A DNA stretch of 64,000 nucleotides from Actinocorallia sp. API 0066 (lineage in GTDB: Bacteria > Actinomycetota > Actinomycetes > Streptosporangiales > Streptosporangiaceae), in NCBI RefSeq assembly GCF_020991275.1, contig NZ_JAJLQY010000001.1:248001-312000 (forward strand), read 5' to 3'. Below the pieces are notes generated by a model. It was given only the letters and a program-made list of their open reading frames with translations, had not been told where the DNA came from and did not search any database. The position numbers were made by a program, and so were the translations under genes. Positions 1 through 7,800 of this stretch are shown piece by piece. The stretch's first letter is position 1. Each line of letters begins with the position of its first letter.

Positions 1-2
1 CC

Positions 3-1367
3 ACCGCCGTGGTGTGCGACTTCCTCGTGGTGTCCGCGGGCACGCTGCTCGGGTTCTTCCTGCGGTTCCCGGGCACGCCGCACGAGAACTCGATGCCCTA
101 CGTCGTCCTGTCGGTCGCGCTGCCGTTCCTGTGGGTGGGCGTGCTGGCGTTCGTCGGGGCCTACGACAGGGGCGTCTTCGGGGAGGGTTCGGAGGAGTAC
201 CGGCGGGTGTTCCGCGCCGGGTTCGTCCTGGTCGCCTCGATCGCGATCGGCGCGTACGCGCTGAAGATGGACGTCGCGCGCGGCTATGTGATCACCGCGC
301 TGCCGCTGGCGACGCTGCTGGACTTCCTGTGCCGCTACCTGCTGCGCAAGGGACTGCACCGGATGCGCGCGCGCGGCAGATGCATGCGTACCGCCGTCGT
401 CGTCGGGCATGCGCCCGCCTCGCGTGAGCTGGTGCGCCAGTTGCGCCGCGAGCCCTACCACGGGCTCGACGTGGTCGCCGTCTGCCTGCCGCACGGCCCG
501 CTGGAGCACGAGGAGCTGGACGGGGTCCCGGTGCTCGGCGACTTCGCGCAGGCCAACGACGTCGTCAAGCTGACCGGCGCCAGGACGGTCGCGGTGCTGG
601 CGTGCCCGGAGATGGACGCCGTCGCGCTGCGCCGCCTCGCCTGGAAGCTGGAGTCCGACGACGTCGAACTGTGCGTCGCGCCCGCCCTGATGGACGTCGC
701 GGGCCCCAGGATCAGCATCCGGCCCGTCGCGGGGCTGCCGCTGCTGCACGTGGAGCACCCGGAGCTGAGCGGCACCCGCCGCACGTTCAAGAGCCTGTTC
801 GACCGGACGGTGGCGCTGCTCCTGCTGGCCGTCGCGGCCCCGGTGATGCTCGCGATCGCCGGGTGCGTCGGCGCGACGAGCCGGGGCCCGGTGTTCTTCC
901 GCCAGGTCAGGGTCGGCAAGGACGGTAGGACGTTCGTCGTCTACAAGTTCCGCACGATGGTCGCGGAGGCTGAGCGGCTGCGTCCGGCGCTGGTGAGCGA
1001 GGGCGACGGCCTCCTGTTCAAGATCCGGCGCGACCCCCGGATCACCCCGGTCGGGTCGTGGCTGCGCAAGTACTCCCTGGACGAGCTCCCGCAGCTCCTC
1101 AACGTGCTCAAGGGCGACATGTCGCTCGTCGGGCCGAGGCCGCCGCTGCCCGAGGAGGTGCGCAGCTTCCCCGCCGACGTCAGGCGCAGGCTCGCCGTCA
1201 AGCCCGGAATGACGGGCCTGTGGCAGGTGAGCGGAAGGTCCGACCTTTCGTGGGAGGATTCGGTCAGGCTGGATCTCCGTTATGTGGAGAACTGGACCCT
1301 CGCGATGGACCTCCAGATCATCTGGCGCACCGTCGCCACGGTCGTCAGGGGTGACGGCGCTTACTGA
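3..1367 (+). CDS. Priming sugar-phosphate transferase for exopolysaccharide (5'-truncated by window edge)
   Basis: Polyprenyl-phosphate sugar-1-phosphate transferase of the WbaP/CpsE type, expected to load the first sugar phosphate onto undecaprenyl phosphate at the inner membrane. The reading frame is open to the window edge, so the true start probably lies upstream; GTG codons at 9 and 12 are the first visible. The visible part has several N-terminal membrane segments, a central Rossmann-like nucleotide-binding region, one more hydrophobic segment (FDRTVALLLLAVAAPVMLA) and the C-terminal catalytic domain with VYKFRTM, SLDELPQLLNVLKGDMSLVG, PRPPLP and KPGMTGLWQVSGRS, all signatures of the bacterial sugar transferase family. 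The C-terminus is complete. It is followed after 70 bases by the sulfate-activation genes and fits the exopolysaccharide genes further right. Confidence 0.93.
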   Translation, partial: TAVVCDFLVVSAGTLLGFFLRFPGTPHENSMPYVVLSVALPFLWVGVLAFVGAYDRGVFGEGSEEYRRVFRAGFVLVASIAIGAYALKMDVARGYVITALPLATLLDFLCRYLLRKGLHRMRARGRCMRTAVVVGHAPASRELVRQLRREPYHGLDVVAVCLPHGPLEHEELDGVPVLGDFAQANDVVKLTGARTVAVLACPEMDAVALRRLAWKLESDDVELCVAPALMDVAGPRISIRPVAGLPLLHVEHPELSGTRRTFKSLFDRTVALLLLAVAAPVMLAIAGCVGATSRGPVFFRQVRVGKDGRTFVVYKFRTMVAEAERLRPALVSEGDGLLFKIRRDPRITPVGSWLRKYSLDELPQLLNVLKGDMSLVGPRPPLPEEVRSFPADVRRRLAVKPGMTGLWQVSGRSDLSWEDSVRLDLRYVENWTLAMDLQIIWRTVATVVRGDGAY

Positions 1368-1424
1368 GATTTTTTTCCGGCCGGGGGTTCCGTATTCCCG
1401 GCAACAAGATCAACTATGTGGGGA

Positions 1425-1437
1425 TACCCTGGTCCGA
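1425..1437 (+). promoter_or_regulatory. Candidate leaderless promoter -10 for cysQ
   Basis: The hexamer TACCCT (1425-1430, TANNNT form) ends six bases before the ATG at 1437, so transcription would begin at or next to the start codon. No Shine-Dalgarno sequence precedes this ATG. No convincing -35 was found. The spacing matches that upstream of the gene at 4855. Confidence 0.4.
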
Positions 1438-2231
1438 TGACGGTTGATGACCACGACGTTGCCGAAGATCTCGCGACGCGCGCGGGCGCTGTCCTGCTCG
1501 CGCTGCGCGCGGCGAAGGGGTTCGCCGACGGCCCCGCCCTGAAGAAGGCGGGCGACCTCGGCTCGCACGAGTTCCTCATGGCCGAGCTCGCCGGAGTCCG
1601 TCCCGAGGACGCGGTGCTCAGCGAGGAGGGCAAGGACGACCTCGCCCGGCTGGAGGCCGAGCGCGTCTGGATCGTGGACCCGCTCGACGGCACCCGTGAG
1701 TACAGCGAGGAGGGGCGCGACGACTGGGCCGTCCACGTCGCGCTGTACGCCAGGGGCGCCCTCGCCGCCGGAGCCGTCGCGCTGCCCGCCCAGGGCCGCA
1801 CCCTGTCGACCAAGCCGGGCGCGCCGCTACTGGCGGAGATGAGCGCCCGTTTTGCCGCCCCGCCGCAGGACATTCTGGACAAGAAGGCGCCTGTCCGGAT
1901 CGTGGTGTCCCGGACCCGTCCGCCCCAGATCGTGGAGACCCTCCGGGAGTACCTGCACGCCCGCGGCCTCACCACCGAACTCGTCCCCATGGGCTCGGCC
2001 GGCGCGAAGATCGCCGCGGTGCTGCTCGGTGACGCCGACGTCTACGTGCACGCCGGCGGACAGTATGAGTGGGACAACGCCGCGCCCGCCGCCGTCGCGC
2101 TCGCCGCCGGGGCGCACGCCAGCCGGATCGACGGCAGTGACCTGCGCTACAACGCGGAGGACCCGTACTTGCCGGATATCCTGGTGTGCCACCCCGCCCT
2201 CTCCGATTTGATCTTGGCTGGAGTTCGCTGA
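1437..2231 (+). CDS. cysQ: 3'-phosphoadenosine 5'-phosphate phosphatase, CysQ type (inositol monophosphatase superfamily)
   Basis: Metal-dependent phosphatase of the IMPase superfamily, 264 residues from ATG 1437 (an upstream in-frame codon at 1416 is less likely). Shows the metal-binding motif WIVDPLDGTREY and a later GGQYEWDNAAP segment corresponding to the C-terminal W-D-xA motif. The family hydrolyses PAP, the by-product of PAPS-dependent sulfotransferases, or PAPS itself. It lies one base upstream of cysD, so cysQ-cysD-cysN is one transcription unit. Because a sulfotransferase lies about 14 kb away and no PAPS reductase is in view, PAP clearance for sulfation is the likely role (inference). 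An inositol monophosphatase is the alternative, but context favours CysQ. Confidence 0.88.
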   Translation: MTVDDHDVAEDLATRAGAVLLALRAAKGFADGPALKKAGDLGSHEFLMAELAGVRPEDAVLSEEGKDDLARLEAERVWIVDPLDGTREYSEEGRDDWAVHVALYARGALAAGAVALPAQGRTLSTKPGAPLLAEMSARFAAPPQDILDKKAPVRIVVSRTRPPQIVETLREYLHARGLTTELVPMGSAGAKIAAVLLGDADVYVHAGGQYEWDNAAPAAVALAAGAHASRIDGSDLRYNAEDPYLPDILVCHPALSDLILAGVR

Positions 2232-2232
2232 C

Positions 2233-3138
2233 ATGCAATACCTGATGTCCCAGCTGGACGTCCTCGAAGCCGAGTCGATCCACATCATCCGGGAGGTGGC
2301 CGCGGAGTTCGAGCGCCCGGTGCTGCTGTTCTCGGGTGGTAAGGACAGCATCGTGATGCTGCGGCTCGCCGAGAAGGCGTTCGCGCCCGCGCCGATCCCC
2401 TTCCCCGTCATGCACGTGGACACCGGCCACAACTTCGACGAGGTCATCGCCTACCGGGACAGGCGCGTCGAGGAGCTGGGCCTGCGGCTGATCGTCGCCT
2501 CCGTCCAGGACGCCATCGACAAGGGCCTGGTCGTCGAGCAGAAGGGCCGCCGCGCCTCGCGCAACCAGCTCCAGACGGTGCCGCTGCTGACGGCCATCGA
2601 GGAGCACGAGTTCACCGCCGCGTTCGGCGGCGCCCGCCGCGACGAGGAGAAGGCCCGCGCCAAGGAGCGCGTCGTGTCCTTCCGCGACGAGTTCGGCCAG
2701 TGGGACCCGAAGAACCAGCGCCCCGAGCTGTGGAACCTGTACAACACCAAGATCCACCGGGGTGAGCACGTCCGGGTCTTCCCGCTGTCCAACTGGACGG
2801 AGCTCGACATCTGGGACTACATCCGGCGTGAGGGCATCGAGCTCCCGTCGATCTACTTCGCGCACACCCGCATGGTGTTCGAGCGTGACGGCATGCTGCT
2901 CGCCGACCTGCCGCCCGCCAACCGCGCCGAGGACGAGCCCGCGTTCGAGGCGATGGTCCGCTACCGCACGGTCGGCGACATCTCCTGCACCGGCGCCGTG
3001 AAGTCCGCCGCCGTCGGCCTGGACGAGGTGATCGAGGAGATCGCCGCCACCCGCGTCACCGAGCGCGGCCAGACCCGCGCCGACGACCGCGCCTCCGAGG
3101 CAGCGATGGAAGACCGCAAGAAGGAAGGCTACTTCTAA
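2233..3138 (+). CDS. cysD: Sulfate adenylyltransferase subunit 2 (ATP sulfurylase small subunit)
   Basis: Catalytic PP-loop subunit of the CysDN ATP sulfurylase, which makes adenosine 5'-phosphosulfate from ATP and sulfate. The 301-residue length is normal. The PP-loop SGGKDS sits near residue 34 in LLFSGGKDSIVML, followed by VMHVDTGHNFDEV and the conserved segment FGGARRDEEKARAKER. The C-terminal DRASEAAMEDRKKEGYF is typical of the family. The start follows the cysQ stop by one base, and the stop TAA overlaps the cysN ATG by one base, indicating translational coupling. Confidence 0.96.
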   Translation: MQYLMSQLDVLEAESIHIIREVAAEFERPVLLFSGGKDSIVMLRLAEKAFAPAPIPFPVMHVDTGHNFDEVIAYRDRRVEELGLRLIVASVQDAIDKGLVVEQKGRRASRNQLQTVPLLTAIEEHEFTAAFGGARRDEEKARAKERVVSFRDEFGQWDPKNQRPELWNLYNTKIHRGEHVRVFPLSNWTELDIWDYIRREGIELPSIYFAHTRMVFERDGMLLADLPPANRAEDEPAFEAMVRYRTVGDISCTGAVKSAAVGLDEVIEEIAATRVTERGQTRADDRASEAAMEDRKKEGYF

Positions 3139-4421
3139 TGGCCGCCGCTCCCACCCAGCCGCGGATGGACATCCTCCGCTTCGCCACCGCGGGCTCCGTC
3201 GACGACGGCAAGTCGACGCTCATCGGCCGGCTCCTGTACGACTCGAAGTCGATCTTCGAGGACCAGTTGGAGGCCGTCGAGCGCACCAGCGTCGACCGCG
3301 GCGAGGAGTACACCAACCTCGCGTTGCTCACCGACGGCCTGCGCGCCGAGCGTGAGCAGGGCATCACCATCGACGTCGCCTACCGGTACTTCGCGACGCC
3401 ACGCCGCAAGTTCATCATCGCCGACACCCCCGGGCACACCCAGTACACCCGGAACATGGTGACGGGCGCGTCCACGGCGGACCTCGCGATCATCCTGGTG
3501 GACGCGCGCAAGGGCATCCTGGAGCAGTCGCGGCGGCACGCGTTCCTGACGACGCTGCTGCGGGTCCCGCACCTGGTGGTCGCGGTGAACAAGATGGACC
3601 TGGTGGACTACTCCCAGGAGGTCTTCCAGCGGATCCAGGACGAGTTCACCGAGTTCGCGTCGAAGCTGTCGATCGGCGACCTGACGTTCATCCCGATCTC
3701 GGCGCTGCACGGCGACAACGTCGTCGAGCGGTCGGTGAACATGCAGTGGTACGAGGGCGCGAGCCTGCTCCACCACCTGGAGCACGTGCACATCGCCTCC
3801 GACCGCAACCTCGTGGACGTGCGCTTCCCGGTCCAGTACGTCATCCGCCCGTACAAGTCGACGGACGCGGAGCTGCACGACTACCGGGGTTACGCGGGCC
3901 AGGTCGCGGGCGGCGTGCTGAAGCCGGGCGACGAGGTCGTGCACCTGCCGTCCGGTCTTTCCACGACCATCACCCACATCGACGGCCCGAACGGCCCTGT
4001 CGCCGAAGCCTTCCCGCCGATGACGGTGACGCTGCGGTTCGCCGACGAGATCGACATCTCCCGCGGCGACATGATCTGCCGCCCCAACAACCAACCCCGC
4101 TCCACCCAGGACCTGGACGCGATGGTGTGCTGGATGAGCGAGGCCCGCTCCCTGGCCCCCCGCTCCAAGCTCATCCTGAAGCACACCACCCGAACCGCCC
4201 GAGCCATGGTGAAGAACCTCCACTACCAACTGGACGTCAACACCCTGCACCGCAACGAGGAAGCCACCGAACTCCGCCTCAACGAGATCGGCCGCATCAC
4301 CCTCCGCGTCACCCAACCCCTCTTCGTAGACGACTACGCCCGAAACCGCCTCACCGGCGGCTTCATCCTCATAGACGAAGCCACCAACAGCACCGTAGCC
4401 GCCGGCATGATCACCGGCTAA
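3138..4421 (+). CDS. cysN: Sulfate adenylyltransferase subunit 1 (GTPase subunit, no APS-kinase fusion)
   Basis: EF-Tu-like GTPase subunit of ATP sulfurylase, coupling GTP hydrolysis to APS formation. Residues 10-30 carry the P-loop SVDDGKSTLIGRLL; DTPGHTQYTRNM is G3 and NKMDLVDY is G4. Length (427 residues) corresponds to the GTPase plus beta-barrel domains only; the C-terminal APS-kinase domain found in CysNC fusions is absent. An APS kinase is encoded separately at 24306-25781. The last third uses a different C-ending codon style, a common local drift in this window. A clear hairpin terminator follows the stop. Confidence 0.96.
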   Translation: MAAAPTQPRMDILRFATAGSVDDGKSTLIGRLLYDSKSIFEDQLEAVERTSVDRGEEYTNLALLTDGLRAEREQGITIDVAYRYFATPRRKFIIADTPGHTQYTRNMVTGASTADLAIILVDARKGILEQSRRHAFLTTLLRVPHLVVAVNKMDLVDYSQEVFQRIQDEFTEFASKLSIGDLTFIPISALHGDNVVERSVNMQWYEGASLLHHLEHVHIASDRNLVDVRFPVQYVIRPYKSTDAELHDYRGYAGQVAGGVLKPGDEVVHLPSGLSTTITHIDGPNGPVAEAFPPMTVTLRFADEIDISRGDMICRPNNQPRSTQDLDAMVCWMSEARSLAPRSKLILKHTTRTARAMVKNLHYQLDVNTLHRNEEATELRLNEIGRITLRVTQPLFVDDYARNRLTGGFILIDEATNSTVAAGMITG

Positions 4422-4433
4422 ATCCCCTCCTCC

Positions 4434-4468
4434 CGAAGCCCCGGCCCCCAACGGACGCCGGGGCTTCG
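4434..4468 (+). terminator. Rho-independent-type terminator after cysQDN
   Basis: Perfect 11-bp inverted repeat CGAAGCCCCGG (4434-4444) and CCGGGGCTTCG (4458-4468) with a 13-base loop, 13 bases after the cysN stop, followed by CCTTTCCC. The next 386 bases up to 4855 hold no gene I can support on either strand. Confidence 0.75.
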
Positions 4469-4842
4469 CCTTTCCCACCACGCAGAGAGACAAGGCCATG
4501 CGAGGAACCCGCTCTTCTTCTCTTCAAGGGCGGACGACTTCAGTGGCCTAACAGCTCCGAACGGGTGTGATCGTGTCTGCGGCGCAGGCCACGGCCCTTC
4601 CGCGCTCTCGTACCCGTGCCGCGACTGTCCCTGTCCCGCGCCGTCTCGTCGGCATAGGCGATCCGCCCGTCATGCACCACGACCGCGAACGGCGTTGGCG
4701 GCGTGTTCGGAGACGACGGGCAGGAACAACTAGCTCCGGCCTGGCGGTCGAGCTGCTCGGTTGAGGCTGCTTCGGCCTGCCTCGCCTTTGACTGAGGTGG
4801 GTGGGTGCCGGTTGTTTCCCGAGTGTCAGCGCTTGGCTTCGG

Positions 4843-4855
4843 TAGGCTCGGCGCA
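4843..4855 (+). promoter_or_regulatory. Candidate leaderless promoter -10 for the pentapeptide-repeat gene
   Basis: TAGGCT (4843-4848) is followed by six bases and the ATG at 4855. There is no ribosome-binding sequence, so a leaderless transcript is likely. The -35 region is unconvincing. Confidence 0.45.
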
Positions 4856-5523
4856 TGGTCGTTTCTCGCCAGGTGCGCTTGAGGAAGCCCGTTGCGCCGA
4901 AGCTTCCGGCGAACCTCGCCGTTGCGGATCTCCCGGACGGGGTCGCTGATGACGGCGCATATCTGTCGCTGTTGTTCGCCGGGCAGGATCTGTCTGGTCA
5001 GGCCGCCGAGGATGTGGAGTTCGAGCGGTGCCGGTTCACCGGCGGGAGCCTGGCGGGAATGAGGCTGTGGCGTGGCCGGTTCACCGACGTGGAGTTCAGC
5101 GACGCGGATCTGGCCAACACGGCCTTTGTTGATGGTCTGGTGTTCAACGTGGAGGTCTCGCGGAGTCGGGTAACCGGGGCCCGGTGGACGGACTGCGGTC
5201 TCAAGGACGTGTTGTTCGACGGGTGCCGGGCGGATCTGACGCATTTCCGGATGAGCAAGCTGCGCAACACCGTTTTCCGGGACTGCAATCTGGAGCAGGC
5301 CAACTTCCAGGGCGCGGACCTGTCCGGGGTGCGGTTCGAGGACTGTCGTCTCAACGGCGCGCAGTTCTCGGGCGCGACGATGACGGGGACGAGGTTCTCC
5401 GGCTGCGACCTTTACGGGATCGCCGGCATCGACAGCCTCAAGGGCGTGATCGTGAAGAGCGCCGACGCGCAGAGCCTGATGTGGGCGCTGGCGTCGGCCC
5501 TCGGCATCACGATCGAGGACTAG
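4855..5523 (+). CDS. Pentapeptide-repeat protein
   Basis: 222 residues. From about residue 55 to 200 the chain follows the pentapeptide pattern (A/S/C-D/N-L/F-x-x), for example CRFTG, ADLAN, CNLEQ, ANFQG, ADLSG, CRLNG, AQFSG, CDLYG, forming a right-handed quadrilateral beta-helix. No signal peptide or membrane segment, so cytosolic. Some members of this family protect DNA gyrase from toxins and quinolones (McbG, AlbG, Qnr), but most have no known role. The stop is inside the CTAG (5520-5523) that also ends the HExxH gene on the other strand. A self-protection role for that neighbouring peptide locus is a hypothesis only. Confidence 0.9.
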   Translation: MVVSRQVRLRKPVAPKLPANLAVADLPDGVADDGAYLSLLFAGQDLSGQAAEDVEFERCRFTGGSLAGMRLWRGRFTDVEFSDADLANTAFVDGLVFNVEVSRSRVTGARWTDCGLKDVLFDGCRADLTHFRMSKLRNTVFRDCNLEQANFQGADLSGVRFEDCRLNGAQFSGATMTGTRFSGCDLYGIAGIDSLKGVIVKSADAQSLMWALASALGITIED

Positions 5524-6392
5524 CCGACGGAGCCAGGACGGGTGACGCTAGCGACGAGTTCGATACGGCGGAACCCGGCCCGCACCTGGTCGAAGTCCAG
5601 CGTCTGCGCGAAACCGGTCAAATCGGCCAGGAGCCCTTGACCGTAGGGGGTGAAGAGATCCTTCATGCCGTTCAGGCCCTGGCAGCAGTCATTGAGGGAG
5701 ACCGCGAACGCGTTTACGAGATCGGTCTTGCCGCGCCGGTGCTGCATATACATGAGCGGCACCGCGACGATCGCGGAGTGGAACGCCTTGTCGAAGGGGC
5801 GGAGTTCGCCGACCTTGACCGCGGACACCACCCGATTGTTGTGCTGGGCAAGCTCGTCGGTGGGCAGCGTGTAGAGCCGGTTCACCATGTCCAGCACGAA
5901 CAGGTTGAGGTGGGTGGCCTCGTGCACGATCGTTTCAGCGAAGTCGTTGACGCGCCAATCCGGTCCCGGGCTGATCGCGACCAGTCCCGGCAGCTGGGAA
6001 GCCGACCCGCCGCCGGTGGCCTGCGAGGTGAGGAGGACGACGTCGGTCACCAGGAGATCGGTGATCAGGCCCAGCTCGGGGAACGTCTCGCGGACGTACC
6101 GGATCGCGGCCTCCAGCTGCGCCGACCACAGTTCGCGATCGGCTTCGCGGGTGGCGGCGACGCCACGGAAGATGTTCTCGAACACCTTGTTGTCGGACAG
6201 GTAGGAGCCCCAGGCTCCATCTTCGAAGGTGATCGCGACGCCTTCCGGAGGCGGGGCATAGGGACGTTTGCGGGCGATGGCGCGCCGGTAGGCGTCGGGT
6301 AGGTCGGCGAAGGTCTGGGGAGGGGTATCCCCTGATGCCCGGACCAGCCGCCCCACCGCTTCCACGGTGTGGACCACGTTGAGGAAACGCAT
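5520..6392 (-). CDS. HExxH-motif peptide-modification protein (alpha-KG-HExxH peptide beta-hydroxylase-like)
   Basis: 290 residues. Key feature is H157-E-A-T-H161 in the segment ETIVHEATHLNLFVLDMVN, followed by ELRPFDKAFHSAIVAV (R198, H205), a layout matching the HExxH-type proteins found with RiPP precursors in actinobacteria. Known members hydroxylate peptide side chains using iron and 2-oxoglutarate, although many are uncharacterised. No signal peptide or zinc-protease glutamate helix of the thermolysin type was seen. The start ATG is preceded by AGGAGAGG. It lies 73 bases downstream of a 57-codon gene (6466-6639) in the same direction, the likely substrate. It converges with the pentapeptide-repeat gene, sharing CTAG as both stop codons. 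No radical-SAM partner is present in this window. Confidence 0.75.
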   Translation of the reverse strand: MRFLNVVHTVEAVGRLVRASGDTPPQTFADLPDAYRRAIARKRPYAPPPEGVAITFEDGAWGSYLSDNKVFENIFRGVAATREADRELWSAQLEAAIRYVRETFPELGLITDLLVTDVVLLTSQATGGGSASQLPGLVAISPGPDWRVNDFAETIVHEATHLNLFVLDMVNRLYTLPTDELAQHNNRVVSAVKVGELRPFDKAFHSAIVAVPLMYMQHRRGKTDLVNAFAVSLNDCCQGLNGMKDLFTPYGQGLLADLTGFAQTLDFDQVRAGFRRIELVASVTRPGSVG

Positions 6393-6465
6393 GAGGGGAT
6401 ACCTCTCCTGTTTCAGGGTCGGATCGTGCAGGGTGCCGACCAGCTCACGGTCTGGTCGGGCGGGA

Positions 6466-6639
6466 TCAGGTCCAGCCGCCCATCATCGAGCTGTTGTCCG
6501 CGCCTTCGAACGCGGTCACGTTGTCGACGTGGTCGCGGATCTGGTCGGGCCGGTCAGCGCCCAGTCCGGCGAGCGCGAAGTCCGCCAGCTTGGTCAGCTC
6601 GAGGGCGACAGGGCCCTTCGGTTCGGTCAGGATGGTCAC
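6466..6639 (-). CDS. Candidate RiPP precursor peptide (57 aa)
   Basis: Small gene of 57 codons starting at GTG 6639, chosen because GGAGG lies five bases upstream; a TTG at 6651 would place the start inside that ribosome-binding site. The peptide has an acidic, leader-like first half (PVALELTKLADFALAGLGAD) and a compact tail rich in Asp, Asn, Ser, Gly and two Met, ending MMGGWT. There is no signal peptide and no Cys. It is directly upstream of the HExxH protein on the same strand, the normal arrangement for a precursor and its modifying enzyme. I do not recognise the family. It could still be a small accessory protein; the tail residues Asp, Asn, Thr and Phe are plausible hydroxylation targets. 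Confidence 0.6.
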   Translation of the reverse strand: MTILTEPKGPVALELTKLADFALAGLGADRPDQIRDHVDNVTAFEGADNSSMMGGWT

Positions 6640-6660
6640 GGGCTCCTCCAAGAGCCTCGG

Positions 6661-6687
6661 GCATCACCCCTCTTCGCGGGGTGGTGC
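6661..6687 (-). promoter_or_regulatory. Leader hairpin 1 upstream of the candidate precursor peptide
   Basis: Inverted repeat 6661-6670 / 6678-6687 (GCATCACCCC / GGGGTGGTGC, 10 pairs with one G-T) around a 7-base loop, only about 13 bases from the ribosome-binding site of the 57-codon gene. Read as RNA on the minus strand it would sit in the 5' leader. Confidence 0.5.
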
Positions 6688-6692
6688 TGGGA

Positions 6693-6740
6693 CCCGCCGA
6701 GACGGCCCTGGGCCTCTACTCCGGAGGCCGTCTCGGCGGG
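6693..6740 (-). promoter_or_regulatory. Leader hairpin 2 (15-bp perfect inverted repeat)
   Basis: Perfect 15-bp arms 6693-6707 and 6726-6740 (CCCGCCGAGACGGCC and its complement) with an 18-base loop, immediately upstream of leader hairpin 1. No gene ends nearby on either strand, so a simple intrinsic terminator for a known gene is not the explanation. It may be an attenuator, an RNA stabiliser or a large operator. Confidence 0.5.
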
Positions 6741-6999
6741 GGTTCACAGAAACACGCGGGCCCTACGCGCCTCGACCGCCTGCGGCCGATAAGCCTCAGC
6801 GCGCCGAATAGCCTTGTCCGCCGATGCCGGATCTGTCATTTGATACCCATCGTCGATGGCCCTTGTCAGGGAGTTCCTCAGGTGCCTCCCCATCGTGAGA
6901 TGGCCCGGCTAGGCTCGGGAAGGGGATAGACCTCTACATGTGCCCGGACTTGGCTACACCTGGTTTGTAGACCCCTGTAGGCGCCAGAAAGGTCCGCTA

Positions 7000-7800
7000 G
7001 TGCCCGAGATCGACCCCACGCGATCCATCAAAGAGTTCTTCGTCTTCCACATGATTCGGCTGCGCACGGAGGCCAGGATGTCCCAGGCGCAACTGGCTGC
7101 CGCCATCCCCGTGTCCGCGAGCCTGATTGGCCACATCGAGAACCTCGTCCGCAAGCCCACCATGACCGTGGCCAAGGGCCTCGACCGAGTCTTTGACCTC
7201 GATATTTTCTTCGTGGGGCTCATCCCACGCGTTCAAGAGGAATCAGGGCTGGGCGTCGCGTTCGCGAAGTACACGGACGAGGAAGCTCGGGCGGACGAGA
7301 TCTCCATCTACACCCAGTGGGTCTTCCACGGCATCGTCCAGTGCGAGGCATACGCCCGAACCGTCCTGCGGGCTGGAAACCATGCGGACCAACTAGACGG
7401 TAAGGTGGCCGAGCGCCTGAGCCGCCAGGACCGATTCTCAGAGAATCCGCCGTACCTCAACCTGATCATTGCCGAAGCTGCACTTCGCAACCTTGTCGGT
7501 GGTCCGGAGGTTATGCGGTCACAACTCGAACATATTCTTGAGCTGGCCACGCACCCGAAGTTCAACGTCTGGGTCGTTCCAGCAGGATCCACTGTCTACC
7601 CTGAGTCGTCGTTCACCCTCCTCGGATTCGACAACGACCCCACCATCGGCTACATCGACGGCGCCGGAGGCCACGGGGAGTTTGTAGAGGCGGGCAGCGG
7701 TGTCACGCGGCTAAACGGCCTATATAACATGATCAGGACGGCGGCCTTGCCAACCGAGGACTCGCTTCAGATGATCCGCGCGATGTTGGAGAACATGTGA
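7000..7800 (+). CDS. XRE-family regulator with DUF5753 C-terminal domain
   Basis: 266 residues from GTG 7000, chosen because GAAAGG lies seven bases upstream; an in-frame GTG at 6940 lacks this. Residues 10-70 form a helix-turn-helix (RLRTEARMSQAQLAAAIPVS, then ASLIGHIENLVRKP). The rest is the DUF5753 sensor region, including the segments WVFHGIVQCEAYARTVLRAG and the later WVVPAG...SFTLLGF. These regulators pair with small DUF397 proteins, and the pair is often described as toxin-antitoxin-like or developmental in streptomycetes. The stop overlaps the GTG of the DUF397 gene by four bases. Confidence 0.9.
   Translation: MPEIDPTRSIKEFFVFHMIRLRTEARMSQAQLAAAIPVSASLIGHIENLVRKPTMTVAKGLDRVFDLDIFFVGLIPRVQEESGLGVAFAKYTDEEARADEISIYTQWVFHGIVQCEAYARTVLRAGNHADQLDGKVAERLSRQDRFSENPPYLNLIIAEAALRNLVGGPEVMRSQLEHILELATHPKFNVWVVPAGSTVYPESSFTLLGFDNDPTIGYIDGAGGHGEFVEAGSGVTRLNGLYNMIRTAALPTEDSLQMIRAMLENM

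Noticed and set aside
4540-5244. Minus-strand frame of 234 codons over the gap after cysN
   Set aside because: Reads PFAVVVHDGRIAYADE but otherwise low-complexity, mostly antisense to the pentapeptide gene, and no start with ribosome-binding site.
6940-7000. GTG 6940 as start of the first XRE/DUF5753 protein
   Set aside because: Would add 20 residues with no domain content; GTG 7000 has a proper ribosome-binding site.
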